A stretch of DNA of 64,000 nt from Allium sativum (Eukaryota > Streptophyta > Magnoliopsida > Asparagales > Amaryllidaceae): positions 457,192,310-457,256,309 of the forward strand of contig CM060912.1 in NCBI GenBank assembly GCA_030737875.1, given 5' to 3'. The translations under genes were made by a program, and so were the position numbers. Below the pieces are notes generated by a model. It made no database searches, was not told where the DNA came from, and saw only the letters and a program-made list of their open reading frames with translations. This document shows, piece by piece, positions 1 to 11,146 of the stretch; within the stretch, counting starts at the first letter, position 1, and each line of letters opens with the position of its first letter.

Positions 1-309
1 CATGTTGTTTCTGTAGATGGAATAGCGGTTGACCCCGCTGAAGTGGCAGCAATCTAGGACTGAGATAGACATAGGAATGCGATGGATGTTCGGAGTTTCC
101 TTGGGTTAGTGGGTTATTACCAACGGTTTATCAAGGATTTCTCCAAGGTAGCTGCACCATTGACGGGATTGACAAAGAAGAACCAAGTGTTCACATGGGA
201 TGCAAAGTGTGAGAAAGCGTTTGGAATCCTGAAGGAGAGATTGACGAGTGCTCCTGTGTTGACCATTCCAAGTGGGAATGAAGGGATGGTGGTATATACT
301 GATGCATGT
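1..309 (+). pseudogene. Element A: Ty3/gypsy RT C-terminal part and start of RNase H, left fragment
   Basis: This is the C-terminal third of a gypsy reverse transcriptase running into RNase H. Frame 82-324 reads the family signature VRSFLGLVGYYQRFIKDFS (connection region), then APLT.LTKKN, and reaches VYTDAC, the start of RNase H. Upstream, 1-81 reads as the HVVS..GIAVDPAEV stretch but holds in-frame stops. The reading breaks at 309, where the LTR of element B starts, and resumes at 11147 with GTGLGAVL, so both pieces belong to one older element. In the family this polyprotein copies the element RNA into DNA in cytoplasmic particles. The element's own left end lies outside the window. It resembles element D more than B or E. 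Confidence 0.9.
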
Positions 310-3179
310 TGTAACACCCCATAATTTCAACAATATTAAAAGAGGATAAATTAAATAATAATTAACTTAATATTCAGAATTAAAGGAAACGGACTACACC
401 ATTGCGTCCGTCTCAAAATTCTGGTCAAGATAGACATTTGGTTTGCGTAAAACGGACACCGTATGAAGAGGATATGAAAGCTTAAAATTTGTATACACAT
501 AGAAGAAAAATATATATACATCTGAGTCAGAACCTTATCCAAAATAGTTCAAAATTGAAAAAAAAAAGTGGCGGCAGTTTTCTCGCTCTATGGGGTCGAC
601 CCCCCTAGAGGGGTGTCGACACCAGGGTCGACCCCCCTTAAGGGGTGTCGACACTAGGGTCGATCCCCCTACAGGGGTGTTGACACCCCTAAGGCTGAGG
701 TGGTAGACGATTTTAGAGAGATGGAACTATATATACTGGTCCATTTCTGTTGTTTTCTTCACTGGAAATCAATGGGCGCCAAATGCTATCAGTGCCTGGA
801 TTGAATAGGATTCTTTTCTTCTTCTTTTGCAATTAAAAGATTAGAGATTCAAGATCCATTCTTCTTCTTTTTTCTAATCCAAACACTGTGAGTTCCTAGT
901 TGCTTTTAGAATTAGATATTTAAAAGTAAACGTGATATGTCTATAGTTTGGATTTGTGCATGTGACTAAATTATACCATATCCAATGTAAATTGTGAATA
1001 TATGACATTCTGAATTGGTTAGGATTTGGATCTCAATCTTTATATTATCAGATCTATTGTAACTCCTATGACATTCTATGATGTGGATCTTGACCTTATT
1101 TGTGTTAAATCTATTTTTAACTATTGGATCTGAATTATGTGGACATCTAAATTATTACTCAGATCAAGTTTATCACCTTGTGCCAATTATATTAGATCTG
1201 AACTAGTTGGACATCTAAATTGTTAATTTAGATCTTATTATGCTTATTATGACATCATAGTTATGTTAGAATTAGTTAACTGCCACAAGTTCATCAGATT
1301 TATGCTTATATGTCCACCTTATCACCATGCTAGTTTATGTTTATGCCAGAACAATCACCTTTTTCATATTCCCATCACTTTCCCCTTTTTATCGTTTATT
1401 CTAGGCTATTATCTAGCCTAGGTATGTCGCGAATTATGTGAATGCACTAGTTAAGGAACGGGGGAAAAAGGTTAGAATTGACATAATTTAAATAATGTTT
1501 ATATGAATTGGACATATAATTCAAAATGGGGAAAAAGGGGCATAATCGCCTATAAGAAATTGGTGAGAATTTGGATAATAATGAAATATCTAAGATTACA
1601 ATTAGAAATTGTAATTGCATTTATGACACGAGGTTAGGTTGCATTAGTGGTGGAAGTCTGCCCGGACCCGACTGGCATATCCAGCAACCGCTATTGTCGA
1701 ACCTAATGTGAGTGGTCTAAGGGTATAAATACGAATCGAGCTAAGACACGAGGTTAGGCCTAACTTGTGGAAGAAGTCTACCCAGACCTGACCGACATAT
1801 CCAGCATCCATAAGTTGTAGGCCTAATATGGGAGGTCTAGCCCATTATAACCATAAATGAAAATATGGTAATAAATTGGAATACTTAACCTAGTGGAATC
1901 CATAGGGACTGTGTGAACATGAGAATAAGGGGTTAAGTAAACTTGAAAATGCGAGGGTTATGTTAAGTATATCTTAGACGGGTGGGTAATATCTAAATAT
2001 AGGCCCACGAAACTTAACCAATTGGGGGGAGGTGGTTATGTAATTTAAGACACCTAGTGGTATACATAACCGGTGGAAATAATAAAGTTGTGAAACTAAA
2101 GAAACCTTCTAGGGTAAGCATAACTTGTAGAAATGATAGGTTTATGTAATTACAGATATCTAGTGGTATATAGCTAATGAAAATCTAGTGGGGGATACAA
2201 GACAAAGGGGAAGGTTGGTATCATATTGTGTGAGACCCGTTTCATCGAGTAACCCGGAGTAGGTATCAAACATGTACTCCGAACTAGGTCGGAGAAGGGG
2301 AATGCTTATTGGACTGATTGTAAGAGATCCAAACGTGGAGGACTGTGCGGGAGGCGCAAACCGGCTGGGTCATGTGCGTGCATGAGCCAAGCAGAAGGGG
2401 ATAAGACGACCGTGACACCTGTAGATATAGGGTTGTGCATATCAACAAGGTGTTGCCACTTTAGGATGTGATACATCCTACGATGGGGATGACACAGAGT
2501 ATCTACGCGGATTAGGCAGCCAATTGATTAGGGTAGTAGTTAGGATACATTTGGACATATGTCTAAGTCTACCACCTTATAGTGGAAAGGATCATCTCAT
2601 TCTGGTTATACTAGTAATAGTGCAGAGTAATCATTAGAAGCGTATACACCCTTTCCTGTTTACCTTGTCACACCTTCTTTTTATGTAGTTATCTCTCTCT
2701 TATCCACTTCATATGCCTGTCAAGCTAATTTTATTTATTACTAGCTAAAAGTAACTAGACTCGCTAGACTTTATGTATGACCCTTTTTGTTTCTCCTTCT
2801 TTCTTCCATTTCCCCCCTCCCCAGGTTCGTAGGGAGGGAATTCTCAGGCTTAGCAAAGACTCGGTTATCATCTAGTTGGAGTTGCTTTCGAAGTATAGAT
2901 CAAGTTCTTATCTCTACTATGGCTTAGCCCTTTTTGGAAAATTATGCTTTTTATTTATGTACTCTGATGGTGCATGACAGAAGTTATATTATTGTAATGG
3001 TTTTTGTGACTTATGGTATTTTGGACCACAATGTTATGTTTTATGTTGAAATAAAAATTTGAAATTTCGTTGTTACTTTTATACCTGCCTTGTTATATTT
3101 TGTGTCTGTTTACCTACAATGCTTCACGAACTTAATGCATTCCCTTAGTGAGTGAAATTAATGGACGTGGGGTGTCACA
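310..3179 (+). repeat. Element B 5' LTR
   Basis: It begins TGTAACACCCCATAATTTC and ends GGTGTCACA, and matches 8299-11146 along its whole length. It contains a GTCGAC palindrome module at 592-688, a TATA-like CTATATATACTGG at about 727-739 (probable start of the element transcript just downstream), two copies of a motif containing CCTAATGTG/GGAGGTCTA around 1630-1830, and a T-rich 3' region before the CCCAGGTTCGTAGGGAGGG block at about 2820. No coding frame in it looks real. Confidence 0.93.
592..688 (+). repeat. GTCGAC palindrome module, three units, in the B 5' LTR
   Basis: Three tandem units of about 31 bp, each combining GGTCGACC with CCCC..GGGG and GTGTCGACAC, so every unit can fold on itself. 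The third unit is mutated (GTCGAT, GTTGAC). The module lies about 40-130 bp upstream of the TATA-like sequence. The 3' LTR copy (8575-8640) has only two units. Confidence 0.85.
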
Positions 3180-3181
3180 AT

Positions 3182-3193
3182 TGGTATTAGAGC
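3182..3193 (+). other. Element B primer-binding site
   Basis: TGGTATTAGAGC lies 2 nt after the LTR end. It differs by one base from TGGTATCAGAGC, the usual plant site complementary to the 3' end of initiator tRNA-Met, where minus-strand DNA synthesis is primed. Element E has the unmutated form. Confidence 0.85.
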
Positions 3194-3357
3194 TGAAGGT
3201 TACCAGATTAGATAAAAGCTTTTGAAAATTATTTTCAAAAGAATTTTTAAGAAGCATTTTTCAAAAAGAAAAGTCTATTTTAAAGAACATTCCCTAAAAA
3301 CCCATAAGTAATATCTTTCGATCCCTTGTCTGAATCTCTTTCCTTTTCTTTTTTACC

Positions 3358-4308
3358 ATATCTGGGGAACCCAGCATTCCAGAGGGCGTTACGATACCCG
3401 GATGGTTCCGTAGGTATCTGTAGGCCACGACTCTTGCCGAAGGCCAAGGAAACTTTCCTCCCCTTGCTGCACCTGTCGTTCCTCCTCCTCCGCGTGCAAA
3501 CAACTTCTCAAAGATCTGCAAAGATTTCCGTGCTATGGGAGGGAAGCCATTCCATGGAACCGAGACGTTTGTGGAGGTAAGGAACTGGCTCAAAGAGACC
3601 GAGGACATGTTTGTAATCTTTGAAGTAGAGGATCGAAGAAAGATTTAGTTAGCTGCATGGCTATTGAAGGATGAAGCTTCATTTTGGTGGGAGGTAACCC
3701 AAGCAGGTCGTCCGGTGGAAACTTTGGATGACTTTAGACAATGGTTTGAGATGAAATTCCTTTCCTAAGCTGAGAAGAGCATGTAGATGGAGAGATTCTT
3801 AGCACTCAGACAAGGGAACTTGACGGTTAAAGAGTATGTGAACAAATTTAACCAGATGGCAAGATTTGGACTGGAATTGGTAGACACGCCGCATAAGAAG
3901 GCATTGCGGTTTGTTAAAGGACTAAACGAACTCCTTCATGGGTTAGCCATGTCCTATATCCCAATGGGAGCCACTTTTGAAAAACTTGTTGATATGGCCT
4001 TGATGTATGAGGAAGAGAAAGGGGAAAAGAAGGAGGTTAAAGCTGAGGAAACAATGCAAAATAAGATGGTGTGGCCCAAGATGGGGCAACAGCAGCAACA
4101 ATAACAGAAGAAAGGTGGAAAGAATGACAAGGCCAAGGATAAGAGAAAATGTCACAGTTGTGGGAAAGAGGGTCACTTGGTCAAAGACTATAAAAGAAGG
4201 AAGAACACTTGCTTCAATTATGGAGAAGTCGGACACATTTGCTAAGGAGTGCTCAAAGAAACAGGATCTCAAGGACAAGGTCACAGGGCATGAACTTCTG
4301 GAGGGCAG
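3358..4308 (+). pseudogene. Element B gag (capsid and zinc knuckles), degenerate
   Basis: Alignment with element E shows the gag frame starting at 3358, where the E start codon ATG has become ATA. The frame then reads EGVTIPGWFRR, FSKICKDFRAMGGKPFHG, and the retrotransposon gag core NWLKETEDMFVIFEVED, ASFWWEV, MERFLALRQGNLTVKEYV and YIPMGATFEKLVDMA. In-frame stops lie at 3421 (TAG), 3646 (TAG), 3766 (TAA), 3784 (TAG) and 4102 (TAA). Two C-terminal zinc knuckles are both damaged: CHSCGKEGHLVKDY has its last Cys changed to Tyr, and CFNYGEVGH has its second Cys changed to Tyr. In the family gag forms the particle and binds the element RNA. Confidence 0.88.
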
Positions 4309-4800
4309 GTGCATGCTCTCGCGACCAGTGCTCCAGATAGAGATAGAAAAAATTATGTGGAAGGTTTAATTTCTCGTTCAAACCATCCTATTAGAACACT
4401 TTTTGATTCTGGCGCTTCATATTCATTTATATCTAGTTATATGGTTGAATCTCTACACTTAATTACTAGTATGGTTGTGGATCCCGTAGTTGTCTCAAAC
4501 TCCATTGGTGGTTCGGCCGATTTATCTATGATTTGTCGGGGTTTGAAAATATCCGTGTTAGGCGTCGAGTTTGAGTGTAGCGTGTATGTGCTCGGGTTTA
4601 TGGGCTACGGGTTGATTCTAGGAATGGATTGGCTTACCATGTATGGTGCCATTCTGGATTGTGAGAAGACGGTTGTTAGGCTCCTGACTTGTCATGGGAG
4701 GACCCTCGAGATTTCTTGTGACCCACAAGGATCGGGTATGCTTAGTTTCCTAGTGTCTCTTGATGCATCTATCGATGATTTACAATCTGTTTTAGTAGTC
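4309..4800 (+). pseudogene. Element B aspartic protease domain
   Basis: The frame 4309-5010 opens with the retropepsin active site in LFDSGASYSFISS (catalytic DSG intact), followed by ILGMDWLTMYGAILDC, the usual C-terminal flap and hydrophobic part. In the family it cleaves the gag-pol polyprotein. It is fused in frame to the reverse transcriptase that follows, with no separate start, as expected for gypsy gag-pol. The domain itself looks undamaged, unlike that of element E, where the catalytic Asp is lost. Confidence 0.88.
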
Positions 4801-6130
4801 CGAGATTATTCTGATGTTTTTGATGAGATACGGGGTTTACCTCCGAGGCACGAGATCGATTTTCTCATATATATGATGGACAATGCAAAGCCAGTTGCAT
4901 TACCAGTGCGCCACATGGGTCCAAGGGAAAGGAGGGAGCTGAGTAAGCAAGTAGGGGAGCTACTTGAGAAAGGATTTATCAGACGAAGCATATTTGAATG
5001 GGTGCTCTAGTTGTATTCACAACTAAGGCAGATGTATCGCTTCGTTTGTGCGTAGATTATAGAGAATTGAACAAACTCACGAAGAAGAATAGGCACCCAC
5101 TTCCGAGGATAGACGACTTGTTTGACCAGCTTGTCGGTGCCTCGGTATTCTCTCAGTTAGACTTGATCATGGGGTTTCATCAATCGCGGGTGGCTGAGAA
5201 CAGTATAGACAAGACAACCTTTTGGACTCCGGATGATTTCTTTGAATAGCTAGTTATGCCTTTTGGGCTGACGAATGCACCCGTCTATTTTGTTGATCTA
5301 ATGAGTAAGGTGTTTCGGGAGTTCCTAAATAAATTTGTCGTAGTCTTTGTTGATGATATTTTGATCTTCTCCAAAAGTGAAGAAGAGCACGCCCGACACT
5401 TGGGAGAAGTATTGAACACTCTCCGTGACCATCAGATTAAGGCAAGGTTCTCCAAATGCCATTTTTGGAGAAAGGAGGTGAGATTCTTAAGGAACTAGTC
5501 TCCAAAGAAGGGATAACTGTGGATCCCGCGAAAGTAGTTGCAGTGCAAGATTGGTAGATTCCTAAAAATGCAGCAAAGGCGAGGAGCTTTCTTGGATTGG
5601 CAGGTTATTATAGGAAGTTCATTAAGGAAATCGTAAAGATATCAGCCCATCTCACCAGGCTGACGAAGCAGAACTTGGCATTTTCATGGGATATAGATTG
5701 TGATGTTGCTTTCCAACATTTGAAGAGGGCTCTTACAACAACCCCAGTCTTGACTTTACCCGCTGGGAACAAAGTGTTTACAGTTTACACTATTGCATGT
5801 GGTACAGGGCTTAGTGCGGTTTTGATGCAAGAAGGAAAGGTAGTGTGTTATGGGGGTAGACGGTTGAGAGTTCATGAGACGAACTAACCCATCCATGATC
5901 TAGAACTAACTGCCATAGTACTCGCGCTAAAGATGTAGCATCATTATTTACTTGGAGAGAAGTTCGAGTTATACACCGATCATAAATCTCTCAAGTATCT
6001 GTTCTTACAGAAGGATCTTAATTTAAGGCAACAAAGGTGGATGGAGTTCTTAGTTTCTTATGATTTTGAAATCGCTTATACCTTTGGCAAGGGTAATGTG
6101 GTGGATGAAGCACTAAGTAGGCAGAGGATG
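4801..6130 (+). pseudogene. Element B reverse transcriptase and RNase H
   Basis: Motifs in order: YSDVFDEIRGLPPRHEIDF; LLEKGFIRRS; a frameshift at about 4998 (one G missing relative to element E); [26 protein letters not shown]; a TAG replacing Trp near 5247; [13 protein letters not shown]; and the catalytic FVDD in [13 protein letters not shown] at about 5346-5357. A further frameshift lies at about 5498, with a stop near 5551. The thumb and connection ([11 protein letters not shown], 5597 on) lead to RNase H, where YTIACGTGLSAVL has the expected catalytic Asp of TDAC replaced by Ile. The tail reads [10 protein letters not shown] and [24 protein letters not shown]. The catalytic RT Asp pair survives, but the polyprotein cannot be made intact. 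Confidence 0.9.
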
Positions 6131-7198
6131 GCCTTAAGTCCTCTATTTGTGGAGAGGAAAAGCTTGGAGTTCATATCAGCCTTTGACTTTAAACCTTCCA
6201 TTGAGATTTTGCCTAATTTGCTTGCATCGCTAGAAATACGACCAGCTCTTATGGATCAGATAGGAGCTTCACAGCAAGGTGACCCACAAATTTTAGACAT
6301 CATGGATAAGCTAAGAAAAGGGGAGACTTCTAGTCACCTTAGTTGATATATCATAGATGAAAAGGGGTGGTTGCAACGAGATGGAAGGCTGTGTCCCCCA
6401 AAATTGATGCTTGATAAAGACAGTCCTAGAAGAAGCCCACCATTCTAAGATGACTATTCATCCAGGCGGTGATAAGATGTACAGAGACATGAAAAGGGTT
6501 TTCTTTTGGGTCGGAATGAAGAAAGATGTGGCCGAATTTGTTTCTCAATATTTAGTTTGCCAGCAAGTTAAAGCTGAGCAAAAGAAGCCCGGTGGTTTAC
6601 TTCATCCTTTGGAGGTTCCAAAGTGGAAATGGGAGAGCGTCTCCATGGACTTCATAGATGGGTTGCCTAGGTCAAAGAAAGGCAACAACAGTATTTGGGT
6701 GGTAGTGGATAGATTGACAAAGAGTGCTCATTTCATTCCAGTCAAAAGTAAGAGGACGACATCATGGTTGAAAGCAATTTATGTTCATGAGATAGTCCGT
6801 CTTCATGGAGTACCTTCCAGCATCGTAAGCGATCATGACCCCATCTTTACCAGTGAATTTTAGAGGAGCTTGCAAGAAGCATTAGGTGCACAGTTGTGTT
6901 TGAGCACCACTTATCATCCTCAGATCGATGGGCAGACGGAGAGGTGAAAATAATTATTGAGGATCTTTTAAGGCTGTCTATCCTAGACTTCAAAGGGACT
7001 TGGGAAGAGCACCTTCCATTAGTAGAGTTTGCCTATAATAACTGCTATTAAGCCAGCATAGGCATGGCACCCTTCGAAGCATTGTACGGACGACCCTGTA
7101 GATCACCAACTTGTCGGTAGGAATCTTCAGAAAAGTTATTACTTGGACCAGATATAGTTAGGGAAACGTCAGAGAAGATTGACCTTATTCGACGGTGG
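6131..7198 (+). pseudogene. Element B integrase, N-terminal zinc and catalytic domains
   Basis: The HHCC zinc domain reads HHSKMTIHPGGDKMY then QYLVCQQVKAEQKK, with the first Cys of the pair changed to Tyr. The catalytic core shows MDFIDGLPRSKKG (first Asp), IVRLHGVPSSIVSDHDPIF (second Asp) and QTER (Glu), so the DDE triad is recognisable. A TAG replaces Trp at about 6861 in TSEF.RSLQEA, and the frame breaks after QTER at about 6945. The later AYNN.Y and GMAPFEALYGRPCR motifs are in yet other frames. In the family the enzyme joins element DNA into the chromosome. Confidence 0.88.
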
Positions 7199-7690
7199 AT
7201 GAAGACAACCCATGATAGGCAGAAATCCTACGTGGACAAGAGAAGACATGACATTGAATTTGAAGTAGGAGACTTAGTTTTTATTAAAGTGTCACCTCTG
7301 AGGAATGTGGTTCGCTTCGGATCTGTAGGGAAGTTGGCACCCAGATTTGTGGGACCATTTCCCATAACCAAAAGGATTGGCCAAATGGCCTATAGAGTAA
7401 AGCTCCCAAAAAATCTATCCGGTGTGCACAACATTTTCCATGCTTCTCATCTGCGGAGGTGCTTACATGATACCGCAGAAGTGGTTGAGCCAAGTATACT
7501 AGAAGAGGTGGAAATAGAATGGGAGGCAACAGTTAGACGATTTCCTACCTGTATTCTAGGATCAAAAGTTAAGAAACTACGCAATAAGGAGATCAAGTTG
7601 ATAAAGGTTCAGTGGGGAAACAACCCAGAGGATGCAACTTGGAAGATCGAAGATAAGATTCGTTCTTCGTACCCTTTTCTTTTTGAGGGT
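7199..7690 (+). pseudogene. Element B integrase C terminus with chromodomain-like end
   Basis: An open stretch of the polyprotein: DRQKSYVDKRRHDIEFEVGDLVF is the integrase GPY/F-type lead-in, then KLAPRFVGPFPITKRIG and VHNIFHASHLRRC, followed by the chromodomain-like segment with KEIKLIKVQW, ATWKIEDKIRSSYPFLFEG. In chromoviruses this tail steers integration towards marked chromatin. Reading stays open to 7891, but past about 7690 the sequence is no longer family-like and is probably the untranslated 3' leader to the polypurine tract. Confidence 0.85.
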
Positions 7691-8298
7691 ATGTCCTTAA
7701 CTCCTTTTTCCAAAGCTTTTATCTATGCTTGTTTCTATCATCTAAGTATGTCATATCGATTGAATCTTCGACATTTAGATAGCAATCCTATTAATGTAAA
7801 CATGTGTTTGAAACATGTTATGTTTGATGGATGCAAGTGGATGCAAGTGTTTGCTAGAGGCTGCTCGTGGATGCATATACACACACATTAGGCACTAGAT
7901 CGGCTCAATCACTCTCATACTGCATATGGACGTGTGTGAATTTTTCTTTCTTTTAATGGATGAAAATGGATGTACTATCCAATGGATGTTGCATTTGGAC
8001 GAATGAGTTGCACACATATAGAAATTACATATTATAGTAGGATTATTTGCATACATATTGGACTCATGGCACTAACATGCATTGCATTGAGGAGGTCGAC
8101 TGGATCAGTTGGCCGCCTAATCTTTGCATTAGTATTGGGGCATACACACACACCATTGCATATGTTCATACATGCATTATAAGTCTTTCAGGACAATGGA
8201 TGCCTGTGACTGGTGGATGAGTAGATGGTTGTAGATGGTAGGATACATTCTTCTTAACTTGGAAATTTCGGGGACGAAATCCTTTGCGTGGAGGAGAA
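7691..8298 (+). other. Element B 3' untranslated region with polypurine tract
   Basis: There is no gene here. Close to its end lies GAAATTTCGGGGACGAAAT (about 8262-8280), a motif also found before the LTRs of A and D, followed by the purine-rich GTGGAGGAGAA directly before the 3' LTR at 8299. The purine tract would prime plus-strand synthesis. Repeated ATGGATG-like words occur through 7830-8230. Confidence 0.75.
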
Positions 8299-11146
8299 TG
8301 TAACATCCCATAATTTTAACAATATTAAAAGAGGATAAATTAAATAATAATTTATTTAATATTCAGCATTAAAGGAAACAAACTACACCACTACGTCCGT
8401 CTCGAAATTCTAGTCAAGATAGACATTCGGTTTGCATAAAACGGACATCGTATGAAGAGGATATGAGAGTTTAAAGTTTGTATACGCGCAGAAGAAAAAT
8501 ATATATAAATATGAGTCAGAACCTTATCCAAATCGTTCAAAATAAAAAAAACTGGCGGCAGTTTTCCCACTCTAGGGGGTCGACCCCTCTAGAGGGGTGT
8601 CGACACCGGGGTCGACCCCCCTATAGGGGTGATGACACCCTTAGGGCTGAGGTAACAGACGATTTTAGGGGGCCGGCAGCTATATATATGGGTCTATTTC
8701 TCTTGTTTTCTTCACTGGAAATCAATGGAGGCCAAATGCTGTCAGTGCTTGGATTGAATAAGATTCTTTTCTTCTTCTTCTGCAATTAAAAGATTAGAGA
8801 TTCAAGATCCATTCTTCTTTTATTTTCTAATCCAAACACTATGAGTCCCTAGTTGCTTTTAGATTTAAATATTTAAAAGTAAACATGATATGACTATATT
8901 TGATATGACTATAGTTTGGATTTGTTCATATGACTAAATTATACCAGATCCATTGTAAATTGTGAATATATGACATTTCGAATTGGTTAGTATTTGGATC
9001 TCAATCTTTATCTTATCAGATCTATTGTAACTTCTATGACATTCTATGATGTGTATCTTGACCTTATTTGTGTTAGATCTATTTTTAACTATCGTATCTG
9101 AATTACGTCGACATGTAAATTATTAATCAGATCTAGTTTATCACCTTGTGCCTATCATATTAGATCTGAACCAGTTGAACATCTAAATTGTTAATTTAGA
9201 TCTTATTATGCATATTACGACATCATAGTTATGTTAGAATTAGTTAACTGCCACAAGTTCATCAGATTTATTCTTATATGTCCACCTTATTACCATGCTA
9301 GTTTATATGTATGCCAGAACAATCACCTTTGTTACATTCCCATCATTTTTCCCTTTTTATCGTTTATGACTAGGCTATTATCTAGCCTAGGCATGCTGCA
9401 AATTATGTGAATGCGCTAGTTGAGGAAGGGGAAAAAAGGTTAGAATTGGCATAATTTAAATAATGTTTATATGAATTGGACATATAATTCAAAATGGGGA
9501 AAAAGGGGCATAATCACCTATAAAGTTATATGTGAGAATTTGGATAATAATGAAATGTCTAAGGTTACAATTAGAAATTGTAATTGCACTTATGACACGA
9601 GATTAGGTTACATTAGTGGTGAATGCCTGCCTGGACCGGACCGGCACATCCAGCAACCGCTAATGTCGAACCTAATGTGAGAGGTCTAAGGGCATAAATA
9701 TGAATCGAGCTAAGACACTAGGTTAGGCCCAACTTATGGAAGAAGTCTGCACGGACCCGACCGTCATATCCAGCATCCACAAGTTGTAGGCCTAATGTGG
9801 GAGGTCTAGCCCATTACAACCATAAATGAAAATATGGCAATAAATTGGGATACTTAACCTACTAGAATCTAAGGGATTGTGTGAACATGAGCATGAATAA
9901 AGGGTTAAGTAAACTTGAACAATAGGAGGATTAAGTTAAGTATATCTGAGATGTGTGGGTAATATCTAAATATAGACCCATGAAACTTAACCAATTAGGG
10001 AGGGGGAGGGTTAGTAATTAAAGACACTTAGTGGTATACATAACCGGTGGAAATAATAAAGTTATGAAATTAAAGACACCTTCTAGGGTTAGCATAACTT
10101 ATAGAAATGATAGGGTTATCTAATTAAAGATCCTAGTGGTATACAAAGCCAATGAAAACCTAGTGAGAGATACAAGACAAAGAGGAGAGCTTGTATCATA
10201 TTATGTAGGACCCATTTCATCCAATAACCTAGAGTAGGTATCAAACATGTACTCCGAACTAGGGGGCATGCTTACCGGACTGATTGTAAGAGATCTAAAC
10301 GTGGAGGACGGTGTGGGCGGCGCAAACCAACCGGGCCATGTGCGTGCATGACCCGGGAAGAAGGGGATAAGACGACCATGACACCTGTAGATATGGGGAT
10401 GTGCATATCAGCGAGGGGTTGCCTCTTTAGGACGTGATACATCCTACGGCGGGGTCGGCACAGAGTATCTACGTGGATTAGGGAGCCGATCGATTAGGGT
10501 AGTAGTTAGGATACATTTGGCCGTATGACTAAGTCTACGACCTTATAGTGGAAGAGTCATCTCATTTTGGTTATACTAGTAATAATGCAGAGTAATCATT
10601 AGAAGTGTATACATCCTATCATGTTTACCTTGTTATACCTGTGTTTTATATAGTTATCTCTCTCTTATCCACTTTATATGCCTGTTATGCTACTTTTATT
10701 TATTTACTTGCTAAAAGTAACTAGACTCGCTAGACTTTATATCTGACCCTTTTTGTTTCTCCTTCTTTCTTCTGTTCCCCCCCCCACCCCAGGTTCGCAG
10801 GGAGGGAATTCTCAGGCTTAGTAAAGACTCGGTTATCATCTATTTGGAGCTGCTTTCGAAGTATAGCTCAAGTTCTTATCTCTACTATGGCTTAGCTCTT
10901 TTTGGGGAATTATGATTTTTATTTGTGTACTCTGATGGTGCAAGACATAAGTTATATTATTGTAATCGTTTTTGCGACTTATGGTATTTTGGACCACAAT
11001 GTTATGTTTTATGTTGAAATAAAAATTTGAAATTCCGCTGTTTCTTTTATATTTGTCTTGTAATTTTCTATGTCTGTTTACCTACGATACTTCATGAAAC
11101 TTAATGCATTCCCTTAGTGACTGACATTAATGGACGTGGGTGTCAC
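8299..11146 (+). repeat. Element B 3' LTR
   Basis: It starts TGTAACATCCCATAATTTT and ends GTGTCAC, followed by the target repeat GCATGT. It aligns with 310-3179 throughout. It differs by many substitutions, a short duplication around 8885-8905 and one palindrome unit fewer (8575-8640). The expected terminal A of the LTR is not seen before the target repeat. Confidence 0.93.

Larger units (their letters stand above)
310..11146 (+). mobile_element. Element B: full-length Ty3/gypsy chromovirus, nested in element A
   Basis: A complete LTR retrotransposon about 10.8 kb long: 5' LTR, primer-binding site, gag, protease, reverse transcriptase, RNase H, integrase, chromodomain-like C terminus, polypurine tract, 3' LTR. 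The flanks carry the direct repeat GCATG(T) at 304-309 and 11147-11152, and the surrounding element A frame joins up once B is taken out. The LTR termini are TGTAACACC and GGTGTCAC(A), nearly perfect inverted copies. Domain order (integrase after RNase H, then a chromodomain) marks a chromovirus; the long LTRs suggest the Tekay/Del clade (inference). Many stops and frameshifts make it non-autonomous today. It is the same family as element E at the right end of the window. Confidence 0.93.

Noticed and set aside
3182..3193. tRNA gene hits near LTR ends
   Set aside because: The TGGTATCAGAGC words are primer-binding sites; no cloverleaf surrounds them.
7691..7891. Extension of the B polyprotein beyond the chromodomain
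   Set aside because: The frame stays open, but relatives end near FLFEG or PELF and the added residues are unlike any family member.
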